This document shows, one piece after another, positions 1 to 49,915 of a DNA stretch of 64,000 nt. Both the position numbers and the translations under genes were made by a program. The stretch covers positions 21,156,197-21,220,196 of the forward strand of contig CM057149.1 of assembly GCA_029964075.1 (NCBI GenBank), in the 5' to 3' direction. The notes below the pieces were generated by a model. It ran no database searches. It saw only the letters and a list, made by a program, of their open reading frames with translations, and was not told where the DNA came from. The stretch's first letter is position 1, and the number at the start of each line of letters is the position of its first letter. The stretch comes from Patiria pectinifera (Eukaryota > Echinodermata > Asteroidea > Valvatida > Asterinidae).

Positions 1-831
1 TGGACCAGAGTGAATTAACGGGAGGGGTAATTCTCCGTCAATTAAAAGTCAAGACTTAACAAAACATCTCCACTTGGCAACTTCATGTTTGATGTTTTTA
101 CATCCACTTCAGATAGACATTCCTTGATGAAATTATTCGAAATGTCAATTGGTAATTAGCGAGGATCGAGTTTAACGGTAATGCCGGGACGAGACGAACA
201 GAGATACTTTTTGGTCTCCCTGGCTGACTGACAATTTGACCGGGTCGTTGTATCACTCCACGCGTAGCGCAGCATGACGTATACTGGAGTCGATAACAAG
301 AAAAATGCGTAGGACAGCACTCGAAGAGAACCCGGGCTGTCAGTGTGGCATTTAAAAGAGTAATAACGACGTCGTTATGTATTTAAAATAACAATAGCCT
401 CAACATTGGCAACTGTTGCTCAACTCGTGCCCAACGTAAGTAAAAAGAATATCAATTTACCTTTTGGTGAAAGGTTACTGAAGGTAATTTCATACCAATT
501 GTTATTGTACTGTTTCATAACATTAGCGTATATAACATTTCCCCCCGTCGTTTATTTGATAGTGTCAACAGTAATGCACTTCTAGCGAATAACAGTGGCC
601 ACGTATTACAACTTCAGATTGTTTCTAAAGTCAAACAACAATCATTCAAATATGAAGATGTTTGCGTCCCACCAACAAGGGTATTAAGAAAATTAATAGT
701 ATCGTATAAGCATAATCGTTACCGACTCGTTTAAAAAAAACACCAGTTAACTCATTTAAAAACTCTGATGCAATATGAGTATCTCGCTACTATGTTTGAA
801 TATTGCCATATTCTTTTCGGGAAGATTATTA

Positions 832-1340
832 TAGGGAAGATACAGCATTTGCAAACATCAGAAAACGAAATGAGCAAATTATCACAAAATACCTGACTGG
901 ATTGTTAGGGAATGACAGTCTAAATCATCCTGTAAAATCGTGGCACCTGGTGTGCCGACATTTTCAAGAAAAACTGTATTTTTCCAACGTTGGTCGGCCG
1001 ACCAGCGTTGGAGAAAACTGGCTTATTTCAAAAACTGCTCCTAATTTTTCATATGTAGTTATTCTGCATTTTCATTGCAATTGATTACACACCTGTGGAG
1101 GGGTACAAGCCTGCTGAACAAATTCTCTGACCATACAATTCCCCAAAGTCTACATATTGCTCCGTTTCATCTTAAGTGGGGTCAGGGAACCAGAATTGAA
1201 GAACATGATTCGTTTTCTTGTTTTTTCCCCCAGCATATACAAGCCCAAAACGAGAAACAAGTAAGTTTAACAATATTTCTAATGCTCCAAATCCATTTAT
1301 TTCTGAAAATCGCAGCAAAAGCAAATGTTGTACATTCCCT
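832..1340 (+). mobile_element. piggyBac-like TTAA MITE, copy 1
   Basis: The right end reads ACATTCCCT next to TTAA (1341-1344). The left end AGGGAAGATACAGCATTTGC sits beside a decayed TTAA (TTATA). The ends are inverted copies of each other. A near-palindrome (about 980-1007, CCAACG..CGGCCG..CGTTGG) lies in the interior. The element is clearly homologous to one in opposite orientation at 58878-59370. Short ORFs in it are not genes. Confidence 0.8.
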
Positions 1341-1963
1341 TTAAGGACAAGGTGCAGGTAAAACTGTCAATTACTCATAGATTGACCCAAGGTCCAACCC
1401 GCCCTTTTCAATCTGAAATGGCAATGTTTAGCAAAGTGTGGTTTGTCAATAGCGAACCAGTACAGAGCTGCAACATTTCTTGCAATTTTCCTCATTTCAT
1501 TCCCGCAAACAACTTTGTTTGAACAGTTTTCAGATTCGTGTTCCTCCAAAGAAGGCCAACAAAGAGAAAATTAGTTAAAAGGTCACTTGTTATTAGTCAT
1601 CGGTTGACCCCGCTGCGCTCTGCCCTACCGCCCCTTTTCAATCCGAGGACGGTGCCCAATTTACACGGCGCACGTGTGTAAACCCATCGACGTGTCTCGA
1701 TTTGTTTACGGTGACGGTGAGAGACAACACTGTCCGCAGACGGATGTCACGAACGGCTTGTTCACCAGAAGACCGTGCCTGCTTCGAGTCAACCACTTAC
1801 ACATGTCCCGGCGTTGTTTCAAACTCAAAGGGGATCCCCTGGTACTTTCTGAACCGTTTTGTGCATAAATTGCTCTAATTTTGCATTTAAGAACAAATGT
1901 AAGGGTCATAATTCTTTTATAAAACGGCAAGGAGTCTAATTTAAGTCGTCTTTCCTCTAAAAG

Positions 1964-2162
1964 CAGTGACGCAACTAAGGGGGGAGGGCGCCCCCTCTCC
2001 AGCGGATGTCCGTACCCCCCCCCCCCCCTCCGTGTCCCCCTCCTTCTCCCATTCGAAATCTTGAATTGAACAAAAAATTTGTACTGAGCATTTGAAATTC
2101 TAATACCCACTTTGAATTTTTTTTTGATGCACCCCAGACGTTTGACCATATTTACGCCGCTG
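1964..2162. mobile_element. hAT-like homopolymer MITE (decayed)
   Basis: The left end CAGTGACGCAACTAAGG and right end ATTTACGCCGCTG are imperfect inverted repeats of the CAGNGGCGTA type seen in better preserved copies in this window. Inside are G and C runs. Flanks (TCTAAAAG and TCTACTTT) share only four of eight bases, so the target duplication is weak. Confidence 0.5.
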
Positions 2163-2438
2163 TCTACTTTTGCTTATAATATGTGGTGAAACGCATATGT
2201 AATGGGTAAAGATTTTAACATAACGAGGAAAACAAATGATTTTTTTCTGTACTAAATTGAAGATGGTATTCACGCCCATCCTGCACAATGATACCTAAAT
2301 GTGTATAAACAAATTAGTATAATACAAAACCTATTTGGAAAACGGAGAACTGTTCAGGCCTAAAATCCACTAACAGTTAACCGTAAAACCCGTAATACAC
2401 GTTGGAAATTAAAATCACGAAGTACACGATACGAATCC

Positions 2439-2612
2439 CAGGCGCGGATCCGGGGGGGGGGGGGCTTCGAACCCCCTCTGCTCTGACACACACACACACA
2501 AATGTATAACGAATAAAGTAATAATAAAAAAGATGACATTTTACGGGGTTGTTTTCTGTATTTGACCGGCCTGAACACCCCCCCCCTGCAAAAATTCCTG
2601 GATCCGCCCCTG
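2439..2612. mobile_element. hAT-like homopolymer MITE with GGATCC termini
   Basis: CAGGCGCGGATCC at the left and GGATCCGCCCCTG at the right are inverted, each followed inward by a long G or C run. A short CA microsatellite lies inside. No target duplication is evident. ORFs across it (proline- and glycine-rich) are translations of the homopolymers. Confidence 0.6.
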
Positions 2613-5600
2613 AACCCCACATTAGTACGGGATCGAATCAAGTTCAATTTATTTCGTCACGTCAGGATTTGTTATGAGTTATTCTCTAGTGGGTATCTTA
2701 AATTTGCCGACATTGTAACAATAACAAAACCGTTTGTATTGACAGGCGTGCTTGTCTGCGGCTCTGCCCTGACTTGGCAACGGGACAGTGAAATCCTAGC
2801 CTGCTGACATATCAAGACGTTGCACTCCAGGCTTGCATCGCAGGCGCTATCTCCAAGTATGAAACAGATATAGTCTGAGCCCTAGGCTAGCTATTTGGGG
2901 GAACAATTAGATGATATTTTTAACTGTGTCTATTTGGCAGCTCATTTAACGCTGGCGGGCTTTGTTGAGATGAAATCAGCACCACTGGGGGATTCTTAAT
3001 GACCTTCTCTTCATATTTCATTCCTTTTTCATTGCAATCACGTATTTTGAGCGTTCAATGCTGTTTTAATCTTCACTTTGTAGCTGCTCAAATCTGTATG
3101 CTTATAGACGGGATTTCTATACGCTGTTTAAGTATGAATATGGCAGGTCATTATTGTCCCTATAAATAGTCGTTTGTAAAGGTGACACACTTTGCAATTT
3201 ATGGAAATGCGCTGTCTGGGGCTTCAATTCATGGTGGAAAATAATGAGTGTGTTGGCAATGGGTCTCCAGTAAAAGTCAGACGAAAGCAGCGTACCCTTT
3301 GAGACTAAATCTCTGCTCTATTCAGGAGCGGTGCATCATAAGTGCTCGCTGTTTTACTTTCTGACGGTTTCCATCGACAGCTCGCAGTTCTCATTTTCTT
3401 TCTTGTTTCCTGTACGCTCCAGTGCATTGGAAATGGACGGTAGGAAAAAAATTGACGAAAATCGAGTTTTGAAGAGCCGGCAGGCCCATCATGGAGAGGA
3501 GGTAAGTGATAGGGTAGTAATTCCTGAGGGAAGGGGGGATTCGTTGGCTCGTCAGATCGCTTCCCATAAATCCAGGTCCGCTGAGGTTTTCTCCCCGTGT
3601 GTGCGGAGAGCGCGGCGCGAATCTCCGCTGGCAAACACGGGTGTTGTCCGGCCCGCCGTACGAAATCGAGAGAGGCCGGGGAATTGCGATAAAACAAACA
3701 CAAATCTTCATTCTCCTCACCACTGCCGGCGTTGTTCAACTTCTGTCTCTGCTCGAAATTTAATTACGAATATCTCCGGCGTGGGATTGGTTAAATAAGT
3801 CACTTGTTGGCTCGCAGAATCCGTGGGGAAAATATATAGTTACTGAACATATTTCCCAGTGTGCGCACATTATATGCCGCCAAGACTATATGGCAGTTGT
3901 TTTTATCTGCAGTTAATCGCCTTTGGTAATCTATAACTAAAACGATTGAAAGCGTATAAGTATTGGAAGAATTTCGATAGTGCTGAGAACAATAATTGCT
4001 TACCAACATTACCAAACTTGCCGACATCGCATCAGTTGCTTGGCAGGCGTTTGCGTTTCGCAGTGTCAAGTTGAACACAGATTCGTTTCTTCTTTGACCT
4101 TGATGCATTTTTTCCATGATTACTCATCTACAGTAGTCTTTTATCACGATTCTAAATGCGGAAAAAAAAATTCCCGATCAGTACCAATTTCCAAGACATT
4201 TAAAGATGTACCGTCCGTGCTTTCCCTCTTTTTTTTTGAGTTTCACCCTGAAGAGATAATGTTCTTTTTTCTTTCTTTTTTTTTTTACTTTTCTCTCTTT
4301 TTTGGCAATACAAAAATTACTGACTTTTGAATGAGAACAAATCGAACGAAAAGTATCGTCCCACGTCAATAAAAAAATCGCGAAAAAAACCCATCGAATT
4401 ATTAGCAACCCGACAGTAGTTTAGTTCTCACAGGGTAGACTGGTTTCCGCCCCTATCGGAATCGATGATGTTGGCACCAAGAACCAATTTAATCGCAGTG
4501 TGGATCTGTCTGTGCGCTAAAGCAACCCAAAATATAGGACTTTCCGGAGGTTTACAGACGCCCAAAATGTAAAAAATGAAAATAATGACGTCATTGAAAT
4601 TGAAGAAGACACAAATCACTTTTGTCGAAAAACAACGACAGTATATCTTTAACAAAAAATAACGAATTTGCTCTAACAAGAAAACCACATTCGTTTACGT
4701 TAGGAGCGCATGAAAGCCTAAATTGCTTTTAACAGTTCCTGAAACCGGTCCGCATATCAGCCATCGCCACATAATCCACTTTATGATGTTCGCGGTTCCT
4801 TGGCGGGGGGAGTTCAGTTGAGATCTCGGTAAAGGAGTGCTTATCAGAGCGCCTGGCAAAACACAGAGCACCCGTACCGCCAGGCCTGATCCCCTTACAT
4901 TTACAGCGTACTTTAATCCCTCTGTCCTCAGCCGAGCCGCCCTCTAGCGGGCTGATTGAATTAAGCCGCGGTGCAAGACTGCGACCACAGAGACGAAGCA
5001 CAGACCATCCTAACACCGTGGAGATGTTTCCCCTCAATCTGAATCTTACCGACAGGATAACCCACTTTTCTGAACGTATCAGGTGTTATGTTAACCAGAG
5101 ATTTCAGCATTTTGCTGGGCAGGAAACCTCCGCGAATCTCTTTTTTTTTCGAGATTTGTTTTCTTGTGAGTTGCGAGGTGGATAGATAGAGGCTGACAGA
5201 TATGTGTTCGGTATGGTTGCGACAGTCGAATGGAGTGGATAACATTTTCCAATTAATTTACGTCATATGTTATGCTTAAAAGGTGCCACCAGCACTATCT
5301 ATGATTAATAGCTTTAGAAAAAAAGGCATGTTTTCGGATGTTACTGCCCATGTTTCTTTTTTTTTCATTTTTACCCCGAAAAAAATATTTTGCTTTATTG
5401 CTATCTGTCTAGCAGCACATAATTTATTCACATCAATGAGACATCGACCGAAAAAAAATCGGCCCACTTTTAGTTCTGGAATTGTTTGTTACGAAATTTC
5501 GATTTTTGTTTTTACGGCCCGACAATGAATTCAGTTCCTGCTTGGAAGACTTGTTCCCGCCCCCCCCCCTACTTTTTTTGATAATCCATGATGTGCGGAC

Positions 5601-5899
5601 CGGGAACCAGGCCAGAGGGCACAAACCCCCAAAACAGGAAAGAATTACTTAATATATATATATTTTTTTAAACATTCAAAGGTCACATTCGTAATGGAAT
5701 AAAGTCGAAAGTATATCTTTGAAAATCTCCTCTGCTTTCATAAAAATCGGTGGACTGTAATGACGCGAACGACCTCAGCGCCGAACGATTTCCGTAGTCA
5801 AGAAGAAAAATAAACGATCGATCGGTTGTACTTGAAACAACATTGGTTTTAACCGTATAGTCCTTATATACTAGAAATAACAGGTATTGGTACGATGTG

Positions 5900-6292
5900 C
5901 AGGGTTCGACTTTAATTTTTAATTCAGCCAGCCAGGCTGCTGAAACAGACTCGTAACTAGCCCCGGGCACTTTCACTAGCCCGCATTTTTTTTTGTATAG
6001 AGTGTCTCATCAACAACAATGTGCATGTACGTTTAAAACGTGTATCCTGAGGCAATCTTGTCAGTGTTTTTAATAAACCGATCTAATAATTTAACCCTAA
6101 ATAGTTAATACAATTAGACACAGATTGATACAGCTTTGATCTCTGAATGTAATGATATAATTCTTGCTGTCCTTTTATCTTTGCCGTAGCCCAATAATTG
6201 TTGACTCGCCAGCCGGGCTACTTAAGGAATAGTTTGACTAGCCCGCCGCTGTTTTGACTAGCATATTGGGCTATCGCTAAAGTCGAACCCTG
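5900..6292. mobile_element. hAT-type MITE with perfect 8-bp target duplication
   Basis: The termini CAGGGTTCGACTTTA and TAAAGTCGAACCCTG are perfect 15-bp inverted repeats. The element is flanked on both sides by ACGATGTG (5892-5899 and 6293-6300). An 8-bp duplication is the hAT superfamily hallmark. It is 393 bp long and has no transposase ORF. Confidence 0.93.
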
Positions 6293-8493
6293 ACGATGTG
6301 CCACCTGCGATTCTTTCGGTTGGCAGGTCTACGGAATTGTTCTCATTAATTTCATTTGAGTCCATTTGATTTGCAAATGAATTTTTTTTTGACAACTTCA
6401 TTGTTAACATGACACATGATCGAAAAACTTGTTCAGCTCGCTTCCTAGTTATTTACGTCTAGATACAAGGTGAACTACATGGACGGAAATCGTTACGTCT
6501 TGTCCGTCCAAACTATATATCTTCCCCCTAAAATAACTCCACAACGTGTCACAGTGCCCCTAGGGTGAGTTTAATGTCGAGTGCATGCAGTTCAGTTTGA
6601 TTGGTTCTTGAATGGTCGACATCATTTTTAAAAGAAAAAATGAGGCAACTATTAAAATCAGTTTTTCCATAAATGGCAGAAAAAACAAATCCGCGCCGTC
6701 TTTTGAAAAAACGGTGCACAAATTACTGAACATAATGTTACATCGCCATTTAAAAAATAGAAAATAGCAGAATATAAAAGCACGGTGCAAAAGAACAACA
6801 AAAGCAAAAAAAATCCAGTTTCACGATTGAAACCCTTGAACAGGTATCGATGACAACAGACAGGTCGTCTTTTCTTGTTGAAATGCCACCGAAACCCCGT
6901 TTATTGATATGGCACTAATTGAAGGACACAGATGTTTTGGTCATTATAGAAATATGGTATTTTTGTATATGCACTACACTGATAATTGGTAACCAAGCTT
7001 TTGCTTAAAAATCATAACTGTATTTGATTAACGAACTACATCCTTCTGTCTCTAATCTTACAAAATCTTCAGATTTGACTCACATCATTACAATGAATAC
7101 TTGTAATAAATTAGAGGATAAAGTTTAAAGCTCGTCTTAATCGTTTGATTTTAGTTGGAATTGCATTTAAGACAAGATGTGATATACGACCAAGGCGTAA
7201 TACGGAAGCCGTCCTTAAGTATGGATTAATATCGAGAAAACCTTAAGTGACTTTACAAGGGAAATCAACTGAGACGTACCAAAGAGCGCATTAAACACTT
7301 GAAAATTCACACACAAAAGACTTTATTAATTGGCGAAAGATACAACGGTCTACATTTCCATGAAACACGTATATCCTTCTTTTTGAAATCCATGCAGTTG
7401 CATTCATTCACTACAAGACTGCATTTTGAAATTATACAATAACAGTATCATAACATTCAATAACAATAAATAACCCAACTGGAAATAGCAACCACTGTGC
7501 TGACCTTAGCACATTCACCAACAATCTCAATAAAACCCTGTAAAACGTATTAACAAACAATAACAAGTCATTTCCAAAAACATATCTTGAAAGTCCCACG
7601 GCCATTCCAGCAGCTATTCATAGCCTATATACATGAGCGTGTGGGCTGTCTTTTGTATTTCATAGCATGGGATGAATCATACGCGCCGTATATAGTCACC
7701 CTCACAGTGTCACTTAAGTTATTTCCCGTTGGAAGTGCACCGAAATAGCCCGTGTGGAGGCCTCTTGAGGCTAGTGTTCCCATCCGCGTTTCCTCCCCAC
7801 CTGTATCACGACCCAGGACTCGATGTTATCGTTCCGCTCAGATGCCACAACCCAACCAAACCACCGATGTGACTAGATACGATTCGTGATTTTGTCGTTA
7901 TTACTTGACTGTCATCTATCCAGCGAATCTTCCTCCGGACATTGGTCTCAATGTCAGGGTCTTTGACATTAATTCGGATCATTCCGGAACATCTGCATTG
8001 TTATTCTTGGATTATTATATAGCAACGGCGTATCCAGATTTCGGAGCCAAGGGGGAACATTTATTTGATGGTTTTTTTTGTCTCTCCACAAGTCAGTCAC
8101 ATCAGAAATGTTTTCATCCAAAAGTAGTTTGAATGGCATTGTTGTGAGAAGTTTTTGGTTCACTTACGAAGTGACTAACCCCCAAAAGGAATGGTAATTC
8201 TAGTTATAACCATACAAATGCTGACGCTTCAGTCAGTGTCGGCCCTAATTAATACATGCAGGCCATATAAAAACAAAGTAATCTTGGTACCATGGTATTT
8301 CAACCCAAAGTAAAAGCTATTGGTCGTTTATTTTTTAGCCGTGGCGGCTTCCTGACCTAAGATTTGTCAGAAAGGCCAGCATGTTTTGGTTATGGAACCA
8401 GACTATTGATTAAGGTGGTAAGATATCCACAATGCTGTACCTTTCTTTCACACAATTTTATGGAAAATAGTCGACGTTACAAGCGTCCATTAA

Positions 8494-8862
8494 AGGGACA
8501 CTATACGTCCTGGAATACGCCCAATGGGGCTACAAAGCGCGCTTTGAACGAAATTATGTTCATCAGAAGTAGGATATAAACATCCACACAACTATCCTTT
8601 AAACACTGGGCATTTTGTGTTATTGTGTTATTCGTGCGAGAACGAATGTCGGAGTCCACTTTTTACACACAATGTGCATCGTACATTTACTGAAAATGAC
8701 GGGAAAAACGTATTTGTACTCCGTCGTGTCCGATTTAAACAAGCGGTCTATCTCGGGAACGGTAAAAAATTAGGTTGGTTTCCTTTCAACCAAATGTTTG
8801 AATATGATAAGTAAACAATCCAAAACATGACATATTCGGGGATTTCAGGACTTAGTGCCCCT
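8494..8862. mobile_element. TTAA-flanked MITE (piggyBac-like)
   Basis: The ends AGGGACACTATACGTCCTGG and its inverted partner (reverse complement AGGGGCACTAAGTCCTG) lie exactly between two TTAA tetranucleotides (8490-8493 and 8863-8866). TTAA duplication with an AGGG start suits piggyBac-derived MITEs. It shares the AGGG terminus with the 832-1340 family but not its interior. Confidence 0.8.
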
Positions 8863-9181
8863 TTAATAACGGTGAGAGCGAGGAATATGACCATCGCATG
8901 GGATTTAAAGTTGTTGGTGAAACTGTACAGGCAGCGAATACATTGGGAAGGAAGGGATCAGTAAGGTTAGACACACCAGGAAATCCCTCGAGATTACAGA
9001 CCCCCAAACAATACCCCGGCCCCTTGCCAAACCTTAGCTATATTGTACGTACAAAAGGACGCGGTCGAGCTGCCTGAGATTTGACTCATGACCCTCTTCT
9101 TAATCATTTCACGGTCGCCGAGAAAACTGCCGGTAATTATTGGTCGAACCCAATCGATGCTGTGAATTTCCTTTAAGTATC

Positions 9182-9190
9182 TATAAATAG
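9182..9190 (+). promoter_or_regulatory. TATA-box-like sequence upstream of mGluR
   Basis: TATAAATAG matches the TATA consensus and lies about 820 bp before the start codon. It could serve the mGluR gene, but AT-rich DNA yields such matches by chance (another is near 3162), and many receptor promoters lack TATA. Confidence 0.15.
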
Positions 9191-9679
9191 CCCGTGGCAT
9201 TGAATAAAACTCTGTGATGGCGGTGCATTTTTTTCCATGAGTAATTCTCCATAAACGGAACTTTACTGGCTCCCTTCCTGACCCGTCAAAAATCGCTTTC
9301 TCTGAAACATCCCAAAAAAGGAATGGCATTCCTGCACTGCAGTGGAAATTTAATTTCATAGAGTTTTGAGAGTTTCTTTATTAAAACACTCCAAAGCCGA
9401 CTGCTGTATTCTTTCGTCCTGTCACTCCTGTGCTGCCTCCTATTTTTAGAGCATTCATTTCCGCTTCACATTTTGGTGCCTTCAATTTTGCCAGATTCAT
9501 ATGGATCGTATACATTAACCTCTGTCAGCTTTCACAAATAAACGTTATTTAAATTTACTACTTCAGCGTGCCAGCATAAACTCACACAAACAACAAATAC
9601 GTTCATTATTAGGCAACAGTGTCCATCTGGGTTTTTCATGTAATGGTGCGTGAATGTCATTCTTATCCCGCAGGAATCA

Positions 9680-10008
9680 ATTGGGACGAGTTTGAGGCGG
9701 AGCGCAGTTCGGCCCGTGCCACGCTGAATGAGAAAGTGAGCGTGAAGAGAGTCATCGGTGACAACAACTGGCAGAATCGACTCGTCGTGTGTGTGAGTGG
9801 AGTACATCGTCAACGCACCGTGCGTCTAGTACCGGTTCATTGGATCGCTAGTCTATACACAGTATATTACGCAGTACTTGATTAGGCCCCGCATAACATG
9901 CCGAGGGTAGCGCGGAGTAGGTAATAATTCCAGTGACAGGAGTGCAGTTGCAGACCATTGTGTCACTGTCGCCGTCGTCATCGTTTGTCGTCGTCATCCA
10001 GGGCCACC
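9680..10008 (+). promoter_or_regulatory. Probable 5' UTR and promoter-proximal DNA of mGluR
   Basis: GC content and CpG frequency rise here relative to the upstream DNA and stay high into exon 1, as expected of a first exon. An upstream ATG at 9898 opens an eight-codon uORF that stops at 9922-9924. If transcription starts before it, the uORF could dampen receptor translation. No transcription start can be fixed from sequence. Confidence 0.4.
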
Positions 10009-46654
<36,646 letters not shown>

Positions 46655-48424
46655 GAGAGGTTTTATAATCATCAATCTTTGGTATTTGTAAGGTTGGGAA
46701 AGATGATACTCGTCAAAAGCTTTCTTTGTAATTACTTTACAATTTATTAGACAAGATTTTGTCAACGTCAGCAGTTGCAAAAATATATATTAAAACGCAT
46801 GGTGTCCGATAATGACTATTTGTAATTTGGTAAATTTATAATCTACATACATAACCAAGAGTGTTATTTTGAGTGTTCAAAAGGCAATGTCAAGATTGGA
46901 GGAATGTGAGAAGTATTATTGTTGCTTGCAAGCGATATAAATACAAGCCAGTGTGCAATCGAGGAGATAAACTCCACATTGACTTCCCGATATTGTGGTG
47001 TTTGAGGCATAGACCATTATCATGTTGCAGTCATTTAATATTTTTTCCCATTCAAGTCAATGTAACCAAAGCGAGGCTGGAAGGCCAAATATAGTCTGGT
47101 TTTTGCCAAAAAAAATTATCACTCAGTGCTGTTATTGGATACAGGGAACATGACTGAAATGGTGGCAGCATGATAAAGGTCTATTACAAACTAGAGTGGT
47201 TTAACCTCGTGTTTCTGTCAGCCTCGGATTTTAAATTCGCGCCAATTTTATAATGTTCCTTCAGGCCCGCCATATAGAATCAGTTTTTGTTTTGTAAATA
47301 CAAAGAAAAGAATATTCCCGTCAAGTGCAATTATTAAAGTGGAAAAAAAATCGGAAGAAAAAAAGAAGCGTGTTGCACAATTAATATATTACAATAGCAT
47401 TGTCGATATTTTTCTTCAAAAAAATATGTTGTGGTTTTATTGCAACGAAAATTTGCAGATTATACTTAAAGTGATTTACTGGACAAAACATATATTATGA
47501 CGTTATGAGGCTGTCATAGTCAAATTTTAGGCAAAAGCTCTTCAGTTAACTCTTTTAAAACCTTGTTCTCCACAACGTGTTTGATCATGTAGAGCAAATA
47601 TACCATACTTTGAATACAAACAATACATTATTAATAACTTTATTTACTCGAGGACTAAGTATCATCTTTGAATGGAACGACTTTGTTGTTTGGTTGCACG
47701 GTTACTAACCCTTGAATGTCAACTCACATTCACCGTAGCTTTACTGTGCACTAAATTAAAAAAAATACACGAAACCAATTCTTTATTTGAAATTTGACTC
47801 GGGGGGAAGAAAATGATTAATCTGAGAAAAGATATGACGATCAAGCCCAAATTTCAGTGATAATTATTTGACAGTGCAGTGAACTAGATTATCATTCCTT
47901 GTTGAAAATATGTCTGCTGTGCAATTACTATTGATATCTCTGTGCATATCCAAATGGCTTTGAAGTCCCACTAAGATGGTTGCTTAAGAAGTAACTGTTA
48001 AATGATACTTGTTTCTGGAGTCATTAGCTTCAATCCAAATGATATTGCAATATATGGCCTAAACTTATTTCAAAGACTGGTATTCGATTGAATAGGTTGC
48101 ATTATATTCGAGAGAATATTCCACGGGCAAAACAAATTAAGCTATGTCCCTGTTTATATTTACCACAGTTCAAAGTTTTCATGTTGAGCTGCCGGCTCAT
48201 GGTACATGTATCTGCATAGCCTCGGCAAAAAGTCTGCAAAAGATGCACATTCATGTATGTTTGTGGTGCAGAGTAAATCACCTTGGTACATTTGTAACTG
48301 AAAAGACCTGTCGCCACTTTTACGATTGTTCACGTTAAAACCATGGTCTAAACGTTACCCGGTTATGATTCTCTTAGAATTTCGACTGGGAAGACGAACA
48401 AAATACTATCTATAAAAGACACAA

Positions 48425-49065
48425 ATTCTGATAACGAGAAAACCGGAATAGGTTCGGACATGACGGTCGAAAGAAATGACAAACAGACGGACGACTAGAC
48501 GAAAAGTAACCAACCGAACGACAAATAACCAAGAGACTGACGGATTGACAGACCATCTGACGAACTGAAGGTCGACACGACCGGACAGCTGACAAATTAA
48601 CACGGAGGACGGGGCAGAAATTGTGCATATGAGCTAGACAGCCCTGGGCAAACGGATCGTAGACAGATTTGTTTAAACCAACCATAGAGCTGTGTTTAAT
48701 TCGATTAGCTCTATGAAACAAACCAACAGACACTGACGGACGGACGACTCATGAGTCAACACATACATTATTGACGGACGGACAGACGAAAACAATCAGA
48801 CGGTACAGAACGCAATGATATTGGAGACGAACGAACAGACTGTGGATTAACTGGACCTTTTATCAGCTGGGAGACAATCCAACGAATAAAAACAGAAGGG
48901 ATACTCGGACGTTTTTGTACATGTTGAACAGACAATGTTGACCGCACAGACAGGTATCCGAAATAAACTGAAGGTATGATGGACGGACAGATAACAGCCA
49001 AACATACTGTAAGACCAATTGAAAGACAGCAGGCATGTGGAGGGACTAACGAACGAACGGATTAT
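48425..49065. repeat. Degenerate GACG/GACA/GACC tetranucleotide tract
   Basis: Over about 640 bp, GACGGACG, GACAGACG, ACGAACGAACGG and similar four-base steps recur with heavy decay. ORFs on the opposite strand are rich in V, S, R and L simply because they translate this low-complexity repeat. If the distal poly(A) site is used, the tract lies inside the mGluR 3' UTR. Confidence 0.75.
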
Positions 49066-49909
49066 CAATCTTAATACCTTAATGATGCTGTAGTGATGCA
49101 AAAGCAATTCTAAATTGTTTTATTGTTTTTGTTTTCCCTTTTAAAATAATTCCTATGCAAACATGTTCTTGCTTATAGTTATAAACAAAAAAAGCTGTCT
49201 CGCTGATTCTCTGACTGTGTGAATTTCGTATTTAAAGGCAATCATGAAACAGATATGTACTATATGCAGTAGCAGCTGTATGTCTTTGAACTGAGGTGAC
49301 AAAATATTCAGCACCAATATCAGGCCACAAGTAACTTATGTCCGTGCAATCGTAATGCCTGTAGGCTATTTTGAGGCTTCAAAGTCAAGATCCCATCTGT
49401 CTTCATATTTTTTTTTTTTAACATTGCAAAAAACTGGTTTAAGATTAAAGACCTACTAGTTTGTCGTACCTTTATTGCACAAAGGGCCCCATGTAGATTC
49501 TAAACAAGGTTAATTCAACACCATAGTTTTTGCAGTATTGAAGTCTATGAATGCACAAAAATTACGGACTCCGTTAAGTTCCACTCTAGGATATGGGTGC
49601 CAATCTATATAGCACCGTTTCCTCAAATTTATTTTGCGTATAGTCATGATGTATCAAATGTCTTAACAATTCCTTATGTTAATGTAATATATCATTATTT
49701 TCCAAAAATGGTGAATTTCGTTTCTTTTAATAGTTTGATTTTGTGTACACATTGTCATTTGATAAAGTTTTAGATTAAACACGGATTATGTATGTAAAAA
49801 AAGGCAAATTTTCTTTCGTTTTTGAAAATGTATACACGGATTTTTTATTTGTAAATGTTAAGAAAAAAATACATGCAATGTAGATATATTTTAGTCAATG
49901 GATTGCATT

Positions 49910-49915
49910 AATAAA
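49910..49915 (+). terminator. Candidate distal polyadenylation signal of the mGluR gene
   Basis: AATAAA is followed about 30 nt later by a GT-rich element (GTGTCTTCAAGTGTGTCT), the layout of a strong metazoan poly(A) site. If used, the 3' UTR is about 3.3 kb. An ATTAAA at 46789-46794, about 135 nt after the stop, is a possible proximal site. Neither is proven. Confidence 0.35.

Larger units (their letters stand above)
1..9600. other. Intergenic DNA upstream of mGluR, no gene recognised
   Basis: Apart from the MITEs listed separately, no ORF here has recognisable domains. Two stretches, about 3300-3790 and 4780-5030, are GC-rich compared with their surroundings and look neither coding nor repetitive; they are candidates for regulatory DNA. 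A CA microsatellite is at 2489-2501, and poly-A/T and poly-G/C runs are common. Confidence 0.6.

Noticed and set aside
3305..3798. Overlapping ORFs of 144 and 155 codons on opposite strands
   Set aside because: No domain, signal peptide or family is visible in either. The open frames follow from locally high GC content; a GAG|GTAAGT donor-like site at about 3502 is not enough to call an exon.
9958..10008. N-terminal extension of the mGluR protein by 17 residues
   Set aside because: The upstream start would be TTG, not ATG, and the extension is Arg/Ser-rich; the ATG at 10009 has a perfect Kozak context and starts a signal peptide.
48406..49107. Three Ser/Val/Arg-rich ORFs on the - strand
   Set aside because: They result from the degenerate GACG-type repeat and lack any domain.
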